Part shown: positions 16,114-23,968 of the stretch, piece by piece
Numbering within the stretch: position 1 is the first letter of the stretch
Layout of the letters: each line of letters begins with the position of its first letter
NCBI RefSeq assembly: GCF_020687165.1
Contig: NZ_JAJEQC010000008.1
Source of the DNA: Hominenteromicrobium mulieris
GTDB taxonomy: Bacteria > Bacillota > Clostridia > Oscillospirales > Acutalibacteraceae
DNA: 64,000 nt
Direction: 5' to 3' (one strand)
Program-made: the position numbers and the translations under genes
Notes under the pieces: generated by a model
Databases searched by the model: none
Told to the model about the DNA's origin: nothing
The model's input: the letters and a program-made list of their open reading frames with translations, nothing else

Positions 16114-17496
16114 TTATTCGCCCACTTTACTTTGGCTTGTGTCAAGTTCTCTCGTCAGCTTATGCATTCTCAAAAAATACGTCGTGACAAGCAAAATAGC
16201 CGCACCGGTCCAAGCAGTGACCTCCGCATAGAAAATACCCTCCTGCCCGATAATAAGCGGCAGAAACAACGCCACGCCAATACGCATCAAAAATTCCATG
16301 ATGCCCGAAGCCATCGGCATGATGGTATCGCCAAGCCCCATCAGCGCGGAGCGGTAAATGTGCAGCATATAGAGGATAGACAGACAAATACTCATGATAT
16401 TAAGATAGTGTATTGCCACCTGCGACGAGATCGACACTTCCTCCGCCGTGCCGGAAATAAACAGTGCGATGCCGTATTTTCCGAAAATCAGCACAAAAAC
16501 CGTAATGACGACCGAGGTCAGCAAAGCGATCCACGTTGCGGAGTGCATACCCTTTTTCACGCGGTCTAAAAGCCCCGCGCCGAGATTCTGCCCGACATAC
16601 GTCGTCACGGCGTAGCCGAACGAAACAGCGGCAATCTCCAAAATACCGTACAGCTTATTCGTTGCCGTAAAGCCCGCCACGAACAGCGTGCCGTAGCGGT
16701 TGACGACCGACTGCACCACCATGCCGCCCACGGCGATGATAACATTCTGTGCGGCGACCGGCGTACCGAGCCCCAAAAGGCGCTTTGCTATTTCCGGATT
16801 GAGCCGGAAATACTCTTTTTTCAGGTGGATGACCTTCACGTGCAGCACAGCGCGCAAACAGTAAAGCGCTGCAAAAAGCTGTGCGATGACCGTTGCAACG
16901 ACCGCACCCGCAATGCCCCAGTGGAACACCATAACAAACAACAGATCAAGCCCGATATTCAGAATAGATGCAATGACCATGGCATACAGCGGCGTTTTGC
17001 TGTCGCCGAGCGCACGCAGGATGCTTGCAAGCACGTTATACGCCATGATGATGGGTATACCCGCAAACATGATGCGCAGGTATGTGAACGCGCCGCCGAT
17101 GATCTCCTCCGGCGTGTTCATGGCGCGCAGCACGGGTGCCATGGCGACTTGGCTCAGAATGACGGTCAAGATTGAAATGACCGCCGAAAGCGAGATCGTC
17201 GCGCCAATGGAACGGTTAAGACCCTCGTGGTCTTCCGCGCCGAAACGCTGCGCCATGTAAATGGAAAAGCCCTGCGCAAAGCCTTGGATAAGCCCCAGCA
17301 CGAGCCAGTTCAGCCAGTCCGCCGCACCGAGCGCCGCCAGCGCATTTACGCCGAGTGCCTGCCCCACAATGGCGGTATCCACCACCGTGTAGAACTGCTG
17401 AAACACGTTGCCCAGCATCAGCGGTATCGCAAAGGTGAAGATCAGCTTCGCAGGGCTGCCTTTTGTCATATTTTGAATGCGTTCTGTTTTTGCCAT
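16114..17496 (-). CDS. MATE family exporter
   Basis: Twelve-span cation-coupled exporter of 460 residues in two homologous halves. The family start TKGSPAKLIFTFAIPLMLGNVFQQFYTVVDTAIVGQALG is typical. It may export drugs, metabolites or other organic cations; the substrate cannot be read. It starts seven bases after the stop of another MATE gene, so the pair probably forms an operon and the two products could act as a pair or on different substrates. Confidence 0.88.
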   Translation of the reverse strand: MAKTERIQNMTKGSPAKLIFTFAIPLMLGNVFQQFYTVVDTAIVGQALGVNALAALGAADWLNWLVLGLIQGFAQGFSIYMAQRFGAEDHEGLNRSIGATISLSAVISILTVILSQVAMAPVLRAMNTPEEIIGGAFTYLRIMFAGIPIIMAYNVLASILRALGDSKTPLYAMVIASILNIGLDLLFVMVFHWGIAGAVVATVIAQLFAALYCLRAVLHVKVIHLKKEYFRLNPEIAKRLLGLGTPVAAQNVIIAVGGMVVQSVVNRYGTLFVAGFTATNKLYGILEIAAVSFGYAVTTYVGQNLGAGLLDRVKKGMHSATWIALLTSVVITVFVLIFGKYGIALFISGTAEEVSISSQVAIHYLNIMSICLSILYMLHIYRSALMGLGDTIMPMASGIMEFLMRIGVALFLPLIIGQEGIFYAEVTAWTGAAILLVTTYFLRMHKLTRELDTSQSKVGE

Positions 17497-17503
17497 AAAC
17501 CCC

Positions 17504-18853
17504 TCATGATTTCGCCGAAAGTTTTTCCGGCAATTTATGAATACGAATGTAATATGTCACGCACAGCAGTGCCGCCGCGCCGAACCACGCGGAGACCTCT
17601 GCAATGCAGATGGAAAGAAAGCCCAGATTGAACACTTTAGAGAGCACAAGCACAACGGAAATGCGCAGAATTAGCTCCAGCGCGCCGGAGAGCATCGGCA
17701 CCACCGTGTCGCCGAGACTTTGCAGGGAAAAGCGGTAGACGAACAGCAAACCCAGCACCCACATCATCGCACCGCAACACAGCAAATACGGATACGAAGC
17801 TTCGATGACCGCCTGCTCCACGCCGGAGACGAACACCGCCGTCAGCTGGCGGCCGAACAGAATCATTGCGCCGCCGATGAAGAAATCGACGATGAGCACC
17901 ATCAAAATGCAGCGGCGCACGCCGACTTTAATGCGGTCAACGCGTCCCGCGCCGAGGTTCTGCCCGACATACGTGCCAAGGGATAACCCGATGATGTTGC
18001 ACGGCTGTTCCGCAAGACCGAAGATTTTCGAGCCCGCCGTATATGCCGCCACAATCGTAGAACCTAAACTATTCACAATGCCCTGCAAGATCATACCGCC
18101 GATCGCCGTAATGGAATTCATAATTCCGACCGGCAAACCAAGCTTCAATAAGCCAAAAATAATAGACTTATCCATGCGCTTTTCGCCGGTTTTAAACCGC
18201 AAAACCGGCATACGGCGCAACACGAAAAGACACATCAGGCCGGAAAGCAGCTGTGCCAAAACGGTCGCCCACGCAGCGCCGGCCACGCCCCATTTAAAGG
18301 CCATGACAAACAGAATGTCCAGCCCGATGTTCACTGCCGAACTGATGAGAATGATAATGAGCGGCGACATGCTGTCGCCGAGCGCTCGAAGAATACTCGA
18401 AAGCATATTGTAAAACACCGTCGTGAAAATACCGATGAAAATAATGCGGATGTACAAAAGCGCGTCGTCAAAAATATCGGTCGGCGTACCCATCAGTGTC
18501 ATGAGCGGGCGCGAGAAAATGAGACTTAACGCCGTGATGACCGCCGCGCTCATAAAGCCGAGGTAGCCCGCGTTCATCACCGTGCGGCGCATGTCGCTTT
18601 CGTCGCCTGCGCCGAAGCGTTGCGAAATCAAAATGGAATACCCGTGCGTCAAACCGTTGATGAAACCCAAAACAAAGAAATGTACCGAACCCGTGGAACC
18701 CGCCGCCGCAAGCGCGTTGACACCTACACCGCGGCCGAGCACCATAGCATCCGCCACAGAGTATAACTGCTGAAACACATTGGCAACAAGCAAAGGCAGT
18801 GCAAACGCCAGCAAAAGCTTTACCGGGCTGCCCTTCGTCATATTGCGAACCAC
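17504..18853 (-). CDS. MATE family exporter
   Basis: Second MATE exporter of the tandem pair, about 449 residues and twelve predicted spans (MTKGSPVKLLLAFALPLLVANVFQQLYSVADAMVLGRGVG). The start is taken as GTG at 18853, because GAAGGAAG lies just upstream and the promoter -10 box at 18888-18893 would put the transcript start after the earlier in-frame ATG codons at 18889 and 18916. The two MATE proteins share their general layout but are not near-identical, so this is an old duplication or two separate acquisitions. Confidence 0.88.
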   Translation of the reverse strand: MVRNMTKGSPVKLLLAFALPLLVANVFQQLYSVADAMVLGRGVGVNALAAAGSTGSVHFFVLGFINGLTHGYSILISQRFGAGDESDMRRTVMNAGYLGFMSAAVITALSLIFSRPLMTLMGTPTDIFDDALLYIRIIFIGIFTTVFYNMLSSILRALGDSMSPLIIILISSAVNIGLDILFVMAFKWGVAGAAWATVLAQLLSGLMCLFVLRRMPVLRFKTGEKRMDKSIIFGLLKLGLPVGIMNSITAIGGMILQGIVNSLGSTIVAAYTAGSKIFGLAEQPCNIIGLSLGTYVGQNLGAGRVDRIKVGVRRCILMVLIVDFFIGGAMILFGRQLTAVFVSGVEQAVIEASYPYLLCCGAMMWVLGLLFVYRFSLQSLGDTVVPMLSGALELILRISVVLVLSKVFNLGFLSICIAEVSAWFGAAALLCVTYYIRIHKLPEKLSAKS

Positions 18854-18887
18854 AAAATCGCTTCCTTCAAAAGACACTTTAATTACC

Positions 18888-18916
18888 ATTATATCGGATA
18901 AAATGCTGCAATTCAA
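18888..18916 (-). promoter_or_regulatory. Promoter of the tandem MATE genes
   Basis: TTGAAT (18911-18916) and TATAAT (18888-18893) on the minus strand, 17-base spacer. This decides the start of the downstream gene. Confidence 0.8.
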
Positions 18917-19011
18917 TGCCTGTATGTCATTTTCAAGGGGTGTAAACGCCGAATTTTCCTATTCTTTTTTGGCTAATTTGGCGCGGTTTCGGCTTCAGCA
19001 ACAAGCCGTGT

Positions 19012-19048
19012 AAAAAAGCAGCGCCATGCAAAAGCCGCACAGCGCCGC
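19012..19048 (-). terminator. Terminator after the Dabb gene
   Basis: On the minus strand a 12-pair stem (with G-U pairs) GCGGCGCTGTGC / GCATGGCGCTGC is followed by TTTTTT. Confidence 0.8.
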
Positions 19049-19063
19049 GTGAATTTTGTTCAA

Positions 19064-19354
19064 TCAAACGATGTAATCGACCGCAACCGCCTTTTCGCGA
19101 ACTGTCGCAACATAGGTCTTCACCGTGTTGCAGTGGTACGGGTCTTTCTGGTATTCTTCGAGCGCCTCGGGGCTCTCGAGCGTAACGGTCAGGCAGACGT
19201 CAAAGGAGCGCTCGGAGTGGAGGAAATCCGCACCGGCTTCCACGTCAAGTGCCTGCGGCACGCGGCCCTTCATCGTCATAAAAAGATCGCGCAGCTTTTC
19301 GCACTGCTCCTTGGAATTGTCCTTGAGCTTGATCATTAAAACATGCTTTACCAT
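19064..19354 (-). CDS. Dabb family (stress-responsive alpha-beta barrel) protein
   Basis: Small dimeric ferredoxin-like barrel protein of 96 residues. The start MVKHVLMIKLKD and the central FDVCLTVTLESPEALEEYQKDPYH are typical of the Dabb domain. Members have varied or unknown roles, and nothing here points to a substrate. A structured repeat lies directly upstream (19403-19645) and a strong terminator directly downstream. Confidence 0.85.
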   Translation of the reverse strand: MVKHVLMIKLKDNSKEQCEKLRDLFMTMKGRVPQALDVEAGADFLHSERSFDVCLTVTLESPEALEEYQKDPYHCNTVKTYVATVREKAVAVDYIV

Positions 19355-19402
19355 TTGAAAAACTTCCTTTCGGATAAAATTATTGCATAGCTAAAGAAAA
19401 CC

Positions 19403-19645
19403 ATGGTTAAAAGGTTTGTTCAAGCTTTTTCAAAAGCTTGCAGGTTCTTAGGGCAGCGCCCTACGTCGCTTTCCGCAGAAAGCGAAATCTTTTTGCGTTC
19501 GCAAAGTCAGGAAGGGAGGACGAAACTTCCGGTGGACGTTTCGTCCGAGGGAAACCCTACTAAGGGGTTTCCCTATGAACTTGTAACACAAGTTCATAAA
19601 AATCGAACCCAGTCTTCCCCGAAAGGCGGCCAAAGCCGCCTTTAA
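19403..19645 (-). repeat. Multi-hairpin structured repeat, copy A
   Basis: Eight consecutive inverted repeats fill the gap between prmC and the Dabb gene: 19420-19439, 19449-19463, 19466-19485, 19492-19505, 19518-19546, 19548-19574, 19574-19598 and 19622-19643. Stems are 6 to 11 base pairs, mostly perfect. Read on the minus strand, it has the same hairpin order as copy B (23000-23190), including an identical linker CAAAAAGATTTCG (19483-19495), the loop TGCG and the loop element GTCCACCGGA. Stem sequences differ between copies but stay paired. No open frame of note. Identity unknown to me. Confidence 0.85.
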
Positions 19646-19659
19646 AAAATCGACTTATT

Positions 19660-20505
19660 CTATCTAACCCCCGAAACCGCCCTGTCGAGCGCGCCCAAGT
19701 CCTTGTGAATCCGCACATCGCGCAGACCGGCGGCTTCAAACAGCGCCTTTACCGCCTGCTCCTGCGTCTCACCGATTTCCACGGCAAGCACGCCGTTCGG
19801 GTGCAATTTTTTCGCCCAAATATCACAGATCGCGCGGTAGAAGATGAGGCCGTCCGCGCCGCCGTCCAGCGCCGTTTTCGGCTCTTTCTGCACTTCGCGC
19901 TGCAAAAGCGGCAGCTCGCTTGTCTCAATATACGGCGGGTTCGACGCGATGAAATCGAACCCATCCGGCAGCGTCTCCGCAAACGCTTTATCTAACATGT
20001 CACCCTTTACCGCCGTCACCGGCAGCTCCGGGTAACGCGCCAAATTCTCGTTTAAATAGTTGAATGCGCTGTCGTACAGCTCCACTTCCGTCACTTCGGC
20101 GTGTGCTTCCTTCGCGATGGAAAGCCCCACCGCACCCGTGCCGGCGCAAAGGTCAAGCCCCTTCGGCAAATTCTCGGTTTTCGACAAACGCTTGCACACT
20201 GCTTCCACCAAAACAGCGGTGTCCTCGCGCGGAATCAGCACGCCCTCTCCGCAGGAAAGCGTCAGGCTCATAAAGTCCCACTCGCCAAGCAGATATTGCA
20301 GCGGCTCGCCCGTTTTGCGCTTTTCGAGCGCGGAAAGCACCGCTTGCTCCGCTTCAGACTCCGCCGGCTTATCGCCGTGCAACAATAACTCTGTGCGGTT
20401 CGCGCCGCAGAAATGCTCCAAAAGGCACGCGGCTTCAAACTTCGGGTCTTCCGTGACGGATTCAAGCGCCGTTTTCGCTGCGCGGTACAACTCGTTCAGC
20501 GTCAT
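19660..20505 (-). CDS. prmC: Peptide chain release factor N5-glutamine methyltransferase
   Basis: SAM-dependent enzyme that methylates the Gln of the GGQ motif in release factors RF1 and RF2. The 281-residue protein has the N-terminal helical domain (MTLNELYRAAKTALES) and a Rossmann domain with DLCAGTGAVGLSIA and the catalytic NPPY (FIASNPPYIETSEL). The ATG at 20505 is chosen because it overlaps the upstream stop as ATGA and gives the normal N-terminus; a longer frame extends into the DUF1385 gene. Translational coupling to the DUF1385 gene is likely. prfA, a frequent neighbour, is not here. Confidence 0.93.
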   Translation of the reverse strand: MTLNELYRAAKTALESVTEDPKFEAACLLEHFCGANRTELLLHGDKPAESEAEQAVLSALEKRKTGEPLQYLLGEWDFMSLTLSCGEGVLIPREDTAVLVEAVCKRLSKTENLPKGLDLCAGTGAVGLSIAKEAHAEVTEVELYDSAFNYLNENLARYPELPVTAVKGDMLDKAFAETLPDGFDFIASNPPYIETSELPLLQREVQKEPKTALDGGADGLIFYRAICDIWAKKLHPNGVLAVEIGETQEQAVKALFEAAGLRDVRIHKDLGALDRAVSGVR

Positions 20506-21437
20506 CGGATAATATCCTCGCCGTTTTCCGGGATAACCGCTTTCATCGCCGCAATAGCGGCTTCCATCATCTTGTCGGTCGGCTCTTTTACAGTCAAACG
20601 CTGAAACCACAGGCCCGGCGCCGCAATGATGCGCGTCAGCACGTTATCGTACTTGCCGCAAAGCTTGATGAGCTCATAACCGATGCTGACAACGATCGGC
20701 AGGCACAAGAGCTTACAGAATGTGCGCAGGAACGGATTGGAAAACGGAATGAAAAAACCGATGATGATGCCGAGCAAAAGCATTAAGATCATAAAGCTGG
20801 AGCCGCAGCGCGGGTGGAAGCGCTTTTGCTTCCGCACATTTTCCACGGTGAGCGGCAGGTCGTTTTCATAGCAGAAAATCGTCTTGTGCTCCGCGCCGTG
20901 GTAGCGGAATGTGCGGTCAATCTCCGGCATTTTAGAGATGACAACAATGTACAGTACAAAAATGACGATACGTAAAAGGCCCTCAAACACCGAACGCCAA
21001 CCACTGATGCCGTCGCCCGTGAGCATCATCAGCCCGTTAAAGAGCACCGCCGGCAAAAAGAAAAACAGCAGCACCGCAAGCGCCACGCCCAGCACACCGC
21101 CCACGGCGACGACCGCATTCATCACCTTGTCTCCGAATTTCTTTTCGAGCCACTTTTCAAATTTCGAGGGCTCTTCCTCTTCCTCGCCGCCCACTTTATC
21201 CGCCGAAAGCGTCAGCGCCTTCATACCGAGGCGCAGAGTATCCACCATAGAGAACACGCCGCGTATAAACGGCTTTTTCAAAATGGGGTATTTTTCGCGC
21301 AGCGACGGCGTGGAAACCTCCTCCGTTGTAATATTTCCGGCTTCGTCACAAAAAGCCGCTACGTTTTTCTTCGGACCAACCATCAAAATGCCCTCAAGTA
21401 AGGCCTGCCCGCCGATAGATGTTACGCGTTTTGCCAT
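20502..21437 (-). CDS. DUF1385 family membrane protein (YqhQ-like)
   Basis: A 311-residue protein starting with the family signature SIGGQALLEGILMVGP. Two hydrophobic segments (AVVAVGGVLGVALAVLLFFFLPAVLF and VFEGLLRIVIFVLYIVVI) are followed by YHGAEHKTIFCYEN and RFHPRCGSSFMILMLLLGII, with conserved His, Cys and Glu that suggest metal binding. The biochemical function is not established to my knowledge. The gene sits directly before prmC, an arrangement common in Firmicutes, and follows the sensor kinase gene by 28 bases. Confidence 0.88.
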   Translation of the reverse strand: MAKRVTSIGGQALLEGILMVGPKKNVAAFCDEAGNITTEEVSTPSLREKYPILKKPFIRGVFSMVDTLRLGMKALTLSADKVGGEEEEEPSKFEKWLEKKFGDKVMNAVVAVGGVLGVALAVLLFFFLPAVLFNGLMMLTGDGISGWRSVFEGLLRIVIFVLYIVVISKMPEIDRTFRYHGAEHKTIFCYENDLPLTVENVRKQKRFHPRCGSSFMILMLLLGIIIGFFIPFSNPFLRTFCKLLCLPIVVSIGYELIKLCGKYDNVLTRIIAAPGLWFQRLTVKEPTDKMMEAAIAAMKAVIPENGEDIIR

Positions 21438-21465
21438 TCTTTCTCCTTTTGCTTATAAACAATAT

Positions 21466-22956
21466 TTAATCCTGTTTTCTCTCCACGACCTGCACCTGCG
21501 CGGTGGCGGTGGGAATCTGCGTTGTGTTGGAAAGCTCGGGATTCATCTCAAGCTTTTTCATGGTCGGTATCGTGATGATGACCGTGGTGCCCATGCCTTC
21601 TTCGCTGTCAATATCAAGCGAGCCGGAGTGCAGCTCCATGATCTCATTTGCGACGGCGAGGCCGATGCCGTTGCCGCGCACGTTTTGGTTTGCTTTGTAG
21701 AACTTCTTTTTGACGTTTGGCAGATGCTCCGCCGGGATGCCGCAGCCACTGTCCTTAATGATGACGCGGATAAACCCGTCGTCCTCATACGCGGAAACGC
21801 GCACCGTACCACCGGGATTCGTGTATTTCAAAGCGTTGTCGATGACGTTGATGAACACCTGCCGCAGGCGATTCACATCACCCAAAATCGGCGAAAGCAT
21901 CGTATCTTCCTCATCGTAAATAAGATTTTTATGCTCCGTTCGCGCACGGTCGGTGAACATGTACACGGCCTCATCGAGCTCCGCCAAAAGATCGATTCTC
22001 TTGAGGATCAGCCGCATTCTGCCGCTTTGCATGCGGGAAAAATCCAGAAGCTCCTCCACCATGCCGGAAAGGCGTTCTGCCTCGCGCACGATGACGTTCA
22101 TGCCCTTATCATACGTTTCTCGGCCGATACCGCCTGTTTGCAGCGTTTCCGCCCAACCCTTAATAGCCGTCAGCGGCGTGCGCAGCTCGTGCGAAACAGA
22201 GGAAATGAAGTCGTTTTTCATTTTTTCCGCTGTGCCAAGCTCTGCCGCCATGTCGTTGATGGAGTCGCACAGTGCGCCGAGCTCGTCGTCCTTCTCTTTC
22301 TTGACGCGCACGTCAAAATCGCCCTTTGCAATTTTTTCCGCCGTAGCATTGAGTTCCCGAATGGGCGTGATAATAGACCGCACGAAATAAATGCCCGAAA
22401 GCGTGACGAGCACCAAAATGAGCACACCGATACCAATCAGGACCAGCACGACATACGTAATCTGCCGGTCTGCGCGCTCCATAGAGACGATGTACCGCAC
22501 CGCGCCGAGCACCGCGCCGTTTGCGCCGCGCGCCACGCGCGAGACGGCCATGACCTTCTCGCCGCTTGCGAGCTTGCCGATCCAATAGCCGTACCCATTT
22601 TCGCTGTGCAAGGCGCTTTCAAAATCGGGCTTGCTCTGGTTTTGGTCCGGCGCAAAGCCGGAGGATGTAGACAAAATGCTGCCCGAACGCGAGACCGCCA
22701 TGACCTCCATGAGGTCTTTATCCGGGAAATTTTCGGTGTAGCTTCTGGCTGCAGCGTTAAACTCGCTTACGGTTTTCATGCTGCCGGAAAGCACGGTGGG
22801 CAGCTCGTCGCTGCGACCGATGAGCGTCATTTGTATGCCGTTATAGGCATAGCTCTGCACAACGAAAGAAAGCGCCGCAATACAGGCTGTAAATAATAAA
22901 ATCATCACACCGAGGCTGTTAAACAGCCAGCGTCTTGCAATACCTTTTTTGAACAC
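21466..22956 (-). CDS. Membrane sensor histidine kinase
   Basis: Two-component sensor of 496 residues. An N-terminal span (about 12-32), an extracytoplasmic sensor region of about 130 residues, a second span (VVLVLIGIGVLILVLVTLSGIYF), HAMP (about 195-247), HisKA with phospho-acceptor His in SSVSHELRTPLTAIKGW, and a HATPase domain with N box (NVIDNALKYT), DSGCGIPAEHLP and GNGIGLAVANEI. GTG start with AAAGGAGG. Its likely partner is the response regulator upstream, from which it is separated by 268 bases holding structured-repeat copy B. The signal is unknown. Confidence 0.93.
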   Translation of the reverse strand: MFKKGIARRWLFNSLGVMILLFTACIAALSFVVQSYAYNGIQMTLIGRSDELPTVLSGSMKTVSEFNAAARSYTENFPDKDLMEVMAVSRSGSILSTSSGFAPDQNQSKPDFESALHSENGYGYWIGKLASGEKVMAVSRVARGANGAVLGAVRYIVSMERADRQITYVVLVLIGIGVLILVLVTLSGIYFVRSIITPIRELNATAEKIAKGDFDVRVKKEKDDELGALCDSINDMAAELGTAEKMKNDFISSVSHELRTPLTAIKGWAETLQTGGIGRETYDKGMNVIVREAERLSGMVEELLDFSRMQSGRMRLILKRIDLLAELDEAVYMFTDRARTEHKNLIYDEEDTMLSPILGDVNRLRQVFINVIDNALKYTNPGGTVRVSAYEDDGFIRVIIKDSGCGIPAEHLPNVKKKFYKANQNVRGNGIGLAVANEIMELHSGSLDIDSEEGMGTTVIITIPTMKKLEMNPELSNTTQIPTATAQVQVVERKQD

Positions 22957-22999
22957 GCGCTTTCCTCCTTTCTGTGCTTCTTTTTGTAGTTACCAGTAT

Positions 23000-23190
23000 T
23001 TTTAAATGACTTGCCCTGCAAGTCATCAGAAAACCCATGCAACTGGGTTTTCTGCGGTTCAACAGTCCACCGGACTGTTGAACCTACTTTCCTAGTTTTT
23101 TATTAGGCAAAAAGATTTCGTCGTCTGCGGACGACGCCTCAGGGCCTTGCCCCGAGACCCCATAAACTTTCTGAAGAAAGTTTAATCAAA
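23000..23190 (+). repeat. Multi-hairpin structured repeat, copy B
   Basis: Seven consecutive inverted repeats: 23006-23026, 23027-23054, 23056-23084 (13-pair perfect stem), 23091-23107, 23119-23136, 23138-23156 and 23164-23183. The order matches copy A read on the minus strand. Shared parts include the 13-base linker CAAAAAGATTTCG (23108-23120), the loop TGCG, the loop ACCGGA region and the GA loop of the last hairpin. The element reads opposite to the kinase and regulator genes that flank it. Confidence 0.85.
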
Positions 23191-23224
23191 GACTTCATTC
23201 GTTTGCTTTCACGCAACCTTTTGA

Positions 23225-23929
23225 TTACTTATCCCACCGATAGCCGATGCCCCACACGGTGACAACATGTCTCGGGTTCGAGGGCTCGTCTTCGATCTTC
23301 ATTCTCAATCTGCGAATATTCACGTCTACGATTTTTTCCTCACCGACATATCCGCTGCCCCAGACGTGCTTTAGAATTTCGGAACGTTTTAACGCCTTAC
23401 CGGCATTTGAGATGAAGTATTCCATGATCTGAAACTCCACCTGTGTCAGCTCCACGGGGTTGCCGTCTTTTGTGAATGAGCGGTTGCGCAGGTTCAGCAC
23501 GAAGCGGCCGGAGCGCAGCTCTTCGGAGAAATTCGGCTCTGCGGCTCTCGTAAACTGTGCCACACGGCGGTAAACGGCGTCCACGCGCGCCACGAGCTCA
23601 GAGGGGCTGAACGGCTTCGTCACGTAATCGTCCGCGCCCATCATCAGGCCCGTCACCTTGTCCATTTCCTGCGTTTTCGCCGTCAGCATGATGATGCCGA
23701 TGGTCGCGTTTTTCTGTCTTAATTCCTTACATACGGCAAGGCCGTCCAGACTGCCGGGCATCATGATGTCCAGCACAGCCACGTCAAAATCGCCGCCGGC
23801 CTGCTCGTACACGCGCAAGGCTTCCTCACCGCTTGCGGCTTCCACGCAGTCGTACCCCGCGCGCTTTAAATTGATGACCACAAACTCGCGGATATTCTGC
23901 TCGTCCTCTGCCACCAATATCTTTTTCAT
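23225..23929 (-). CDS. OmpR-family response regulator
   Basis: Two-component DNA-binding regulator of 234 residues. The receiver domain has the acidic pocket AEDEQ, phospho-acceptor Asp in VLDIMMPG, Thr in MLTAKT and Lys in VTKPFSPSEL. The C-terminal winged helix (VELTQVEFQIMEYFISNAGKALKR ... VDVNIRRLRMKIED ... VWGIGYRW) is intact. It lies 40 bases after a lipoprotein gene and before the kinase gene, so the three probably work together. Confidence 0.93.
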   Translation of the reverse strand: MKKILVAEDEQNIREFVVINLKRAGYDCVEAASGEEALRVYEQAGGDFDVAVLDIMMPGSLDGLAVCKELRQKNATIGIIMLTAKTQEMDKVTGLMMGADDYVTKPFSPSELVARVDAVYRRVAQFTRAAEPNFSEELRSGRFVLNLRNRSFTKDGNPVELTQVEFQIMEYFISNAGKALKRSEILKHVWGSGYVGEEKIVDVNIRRLRMKIEDEPSNPRHVVTVWGIGYRWDK

Positions 23930-23968
23930 GTTCGTTTCCCCTTTCTGTCCCCCATTTTCAGTCTATAT

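Noticed and set aside
19403..19645. CRISPR array
   Set aside because: The block is built of different inverted repeats, with no regular direct repeat and no equal-length spacers, and no cas gene is near.
20911..22896. Long open frame on the plus strand opposite the kinase and DUF1385 genes
   Set aside because: It is antisense to well-supported genes, has no ribosome binding site and no recognisable protein features. The same applies to long plus-strand frames opposite pnp (61376-63445), the phosphohexomutase gene (55249-56742) and lepA (41840-42901).
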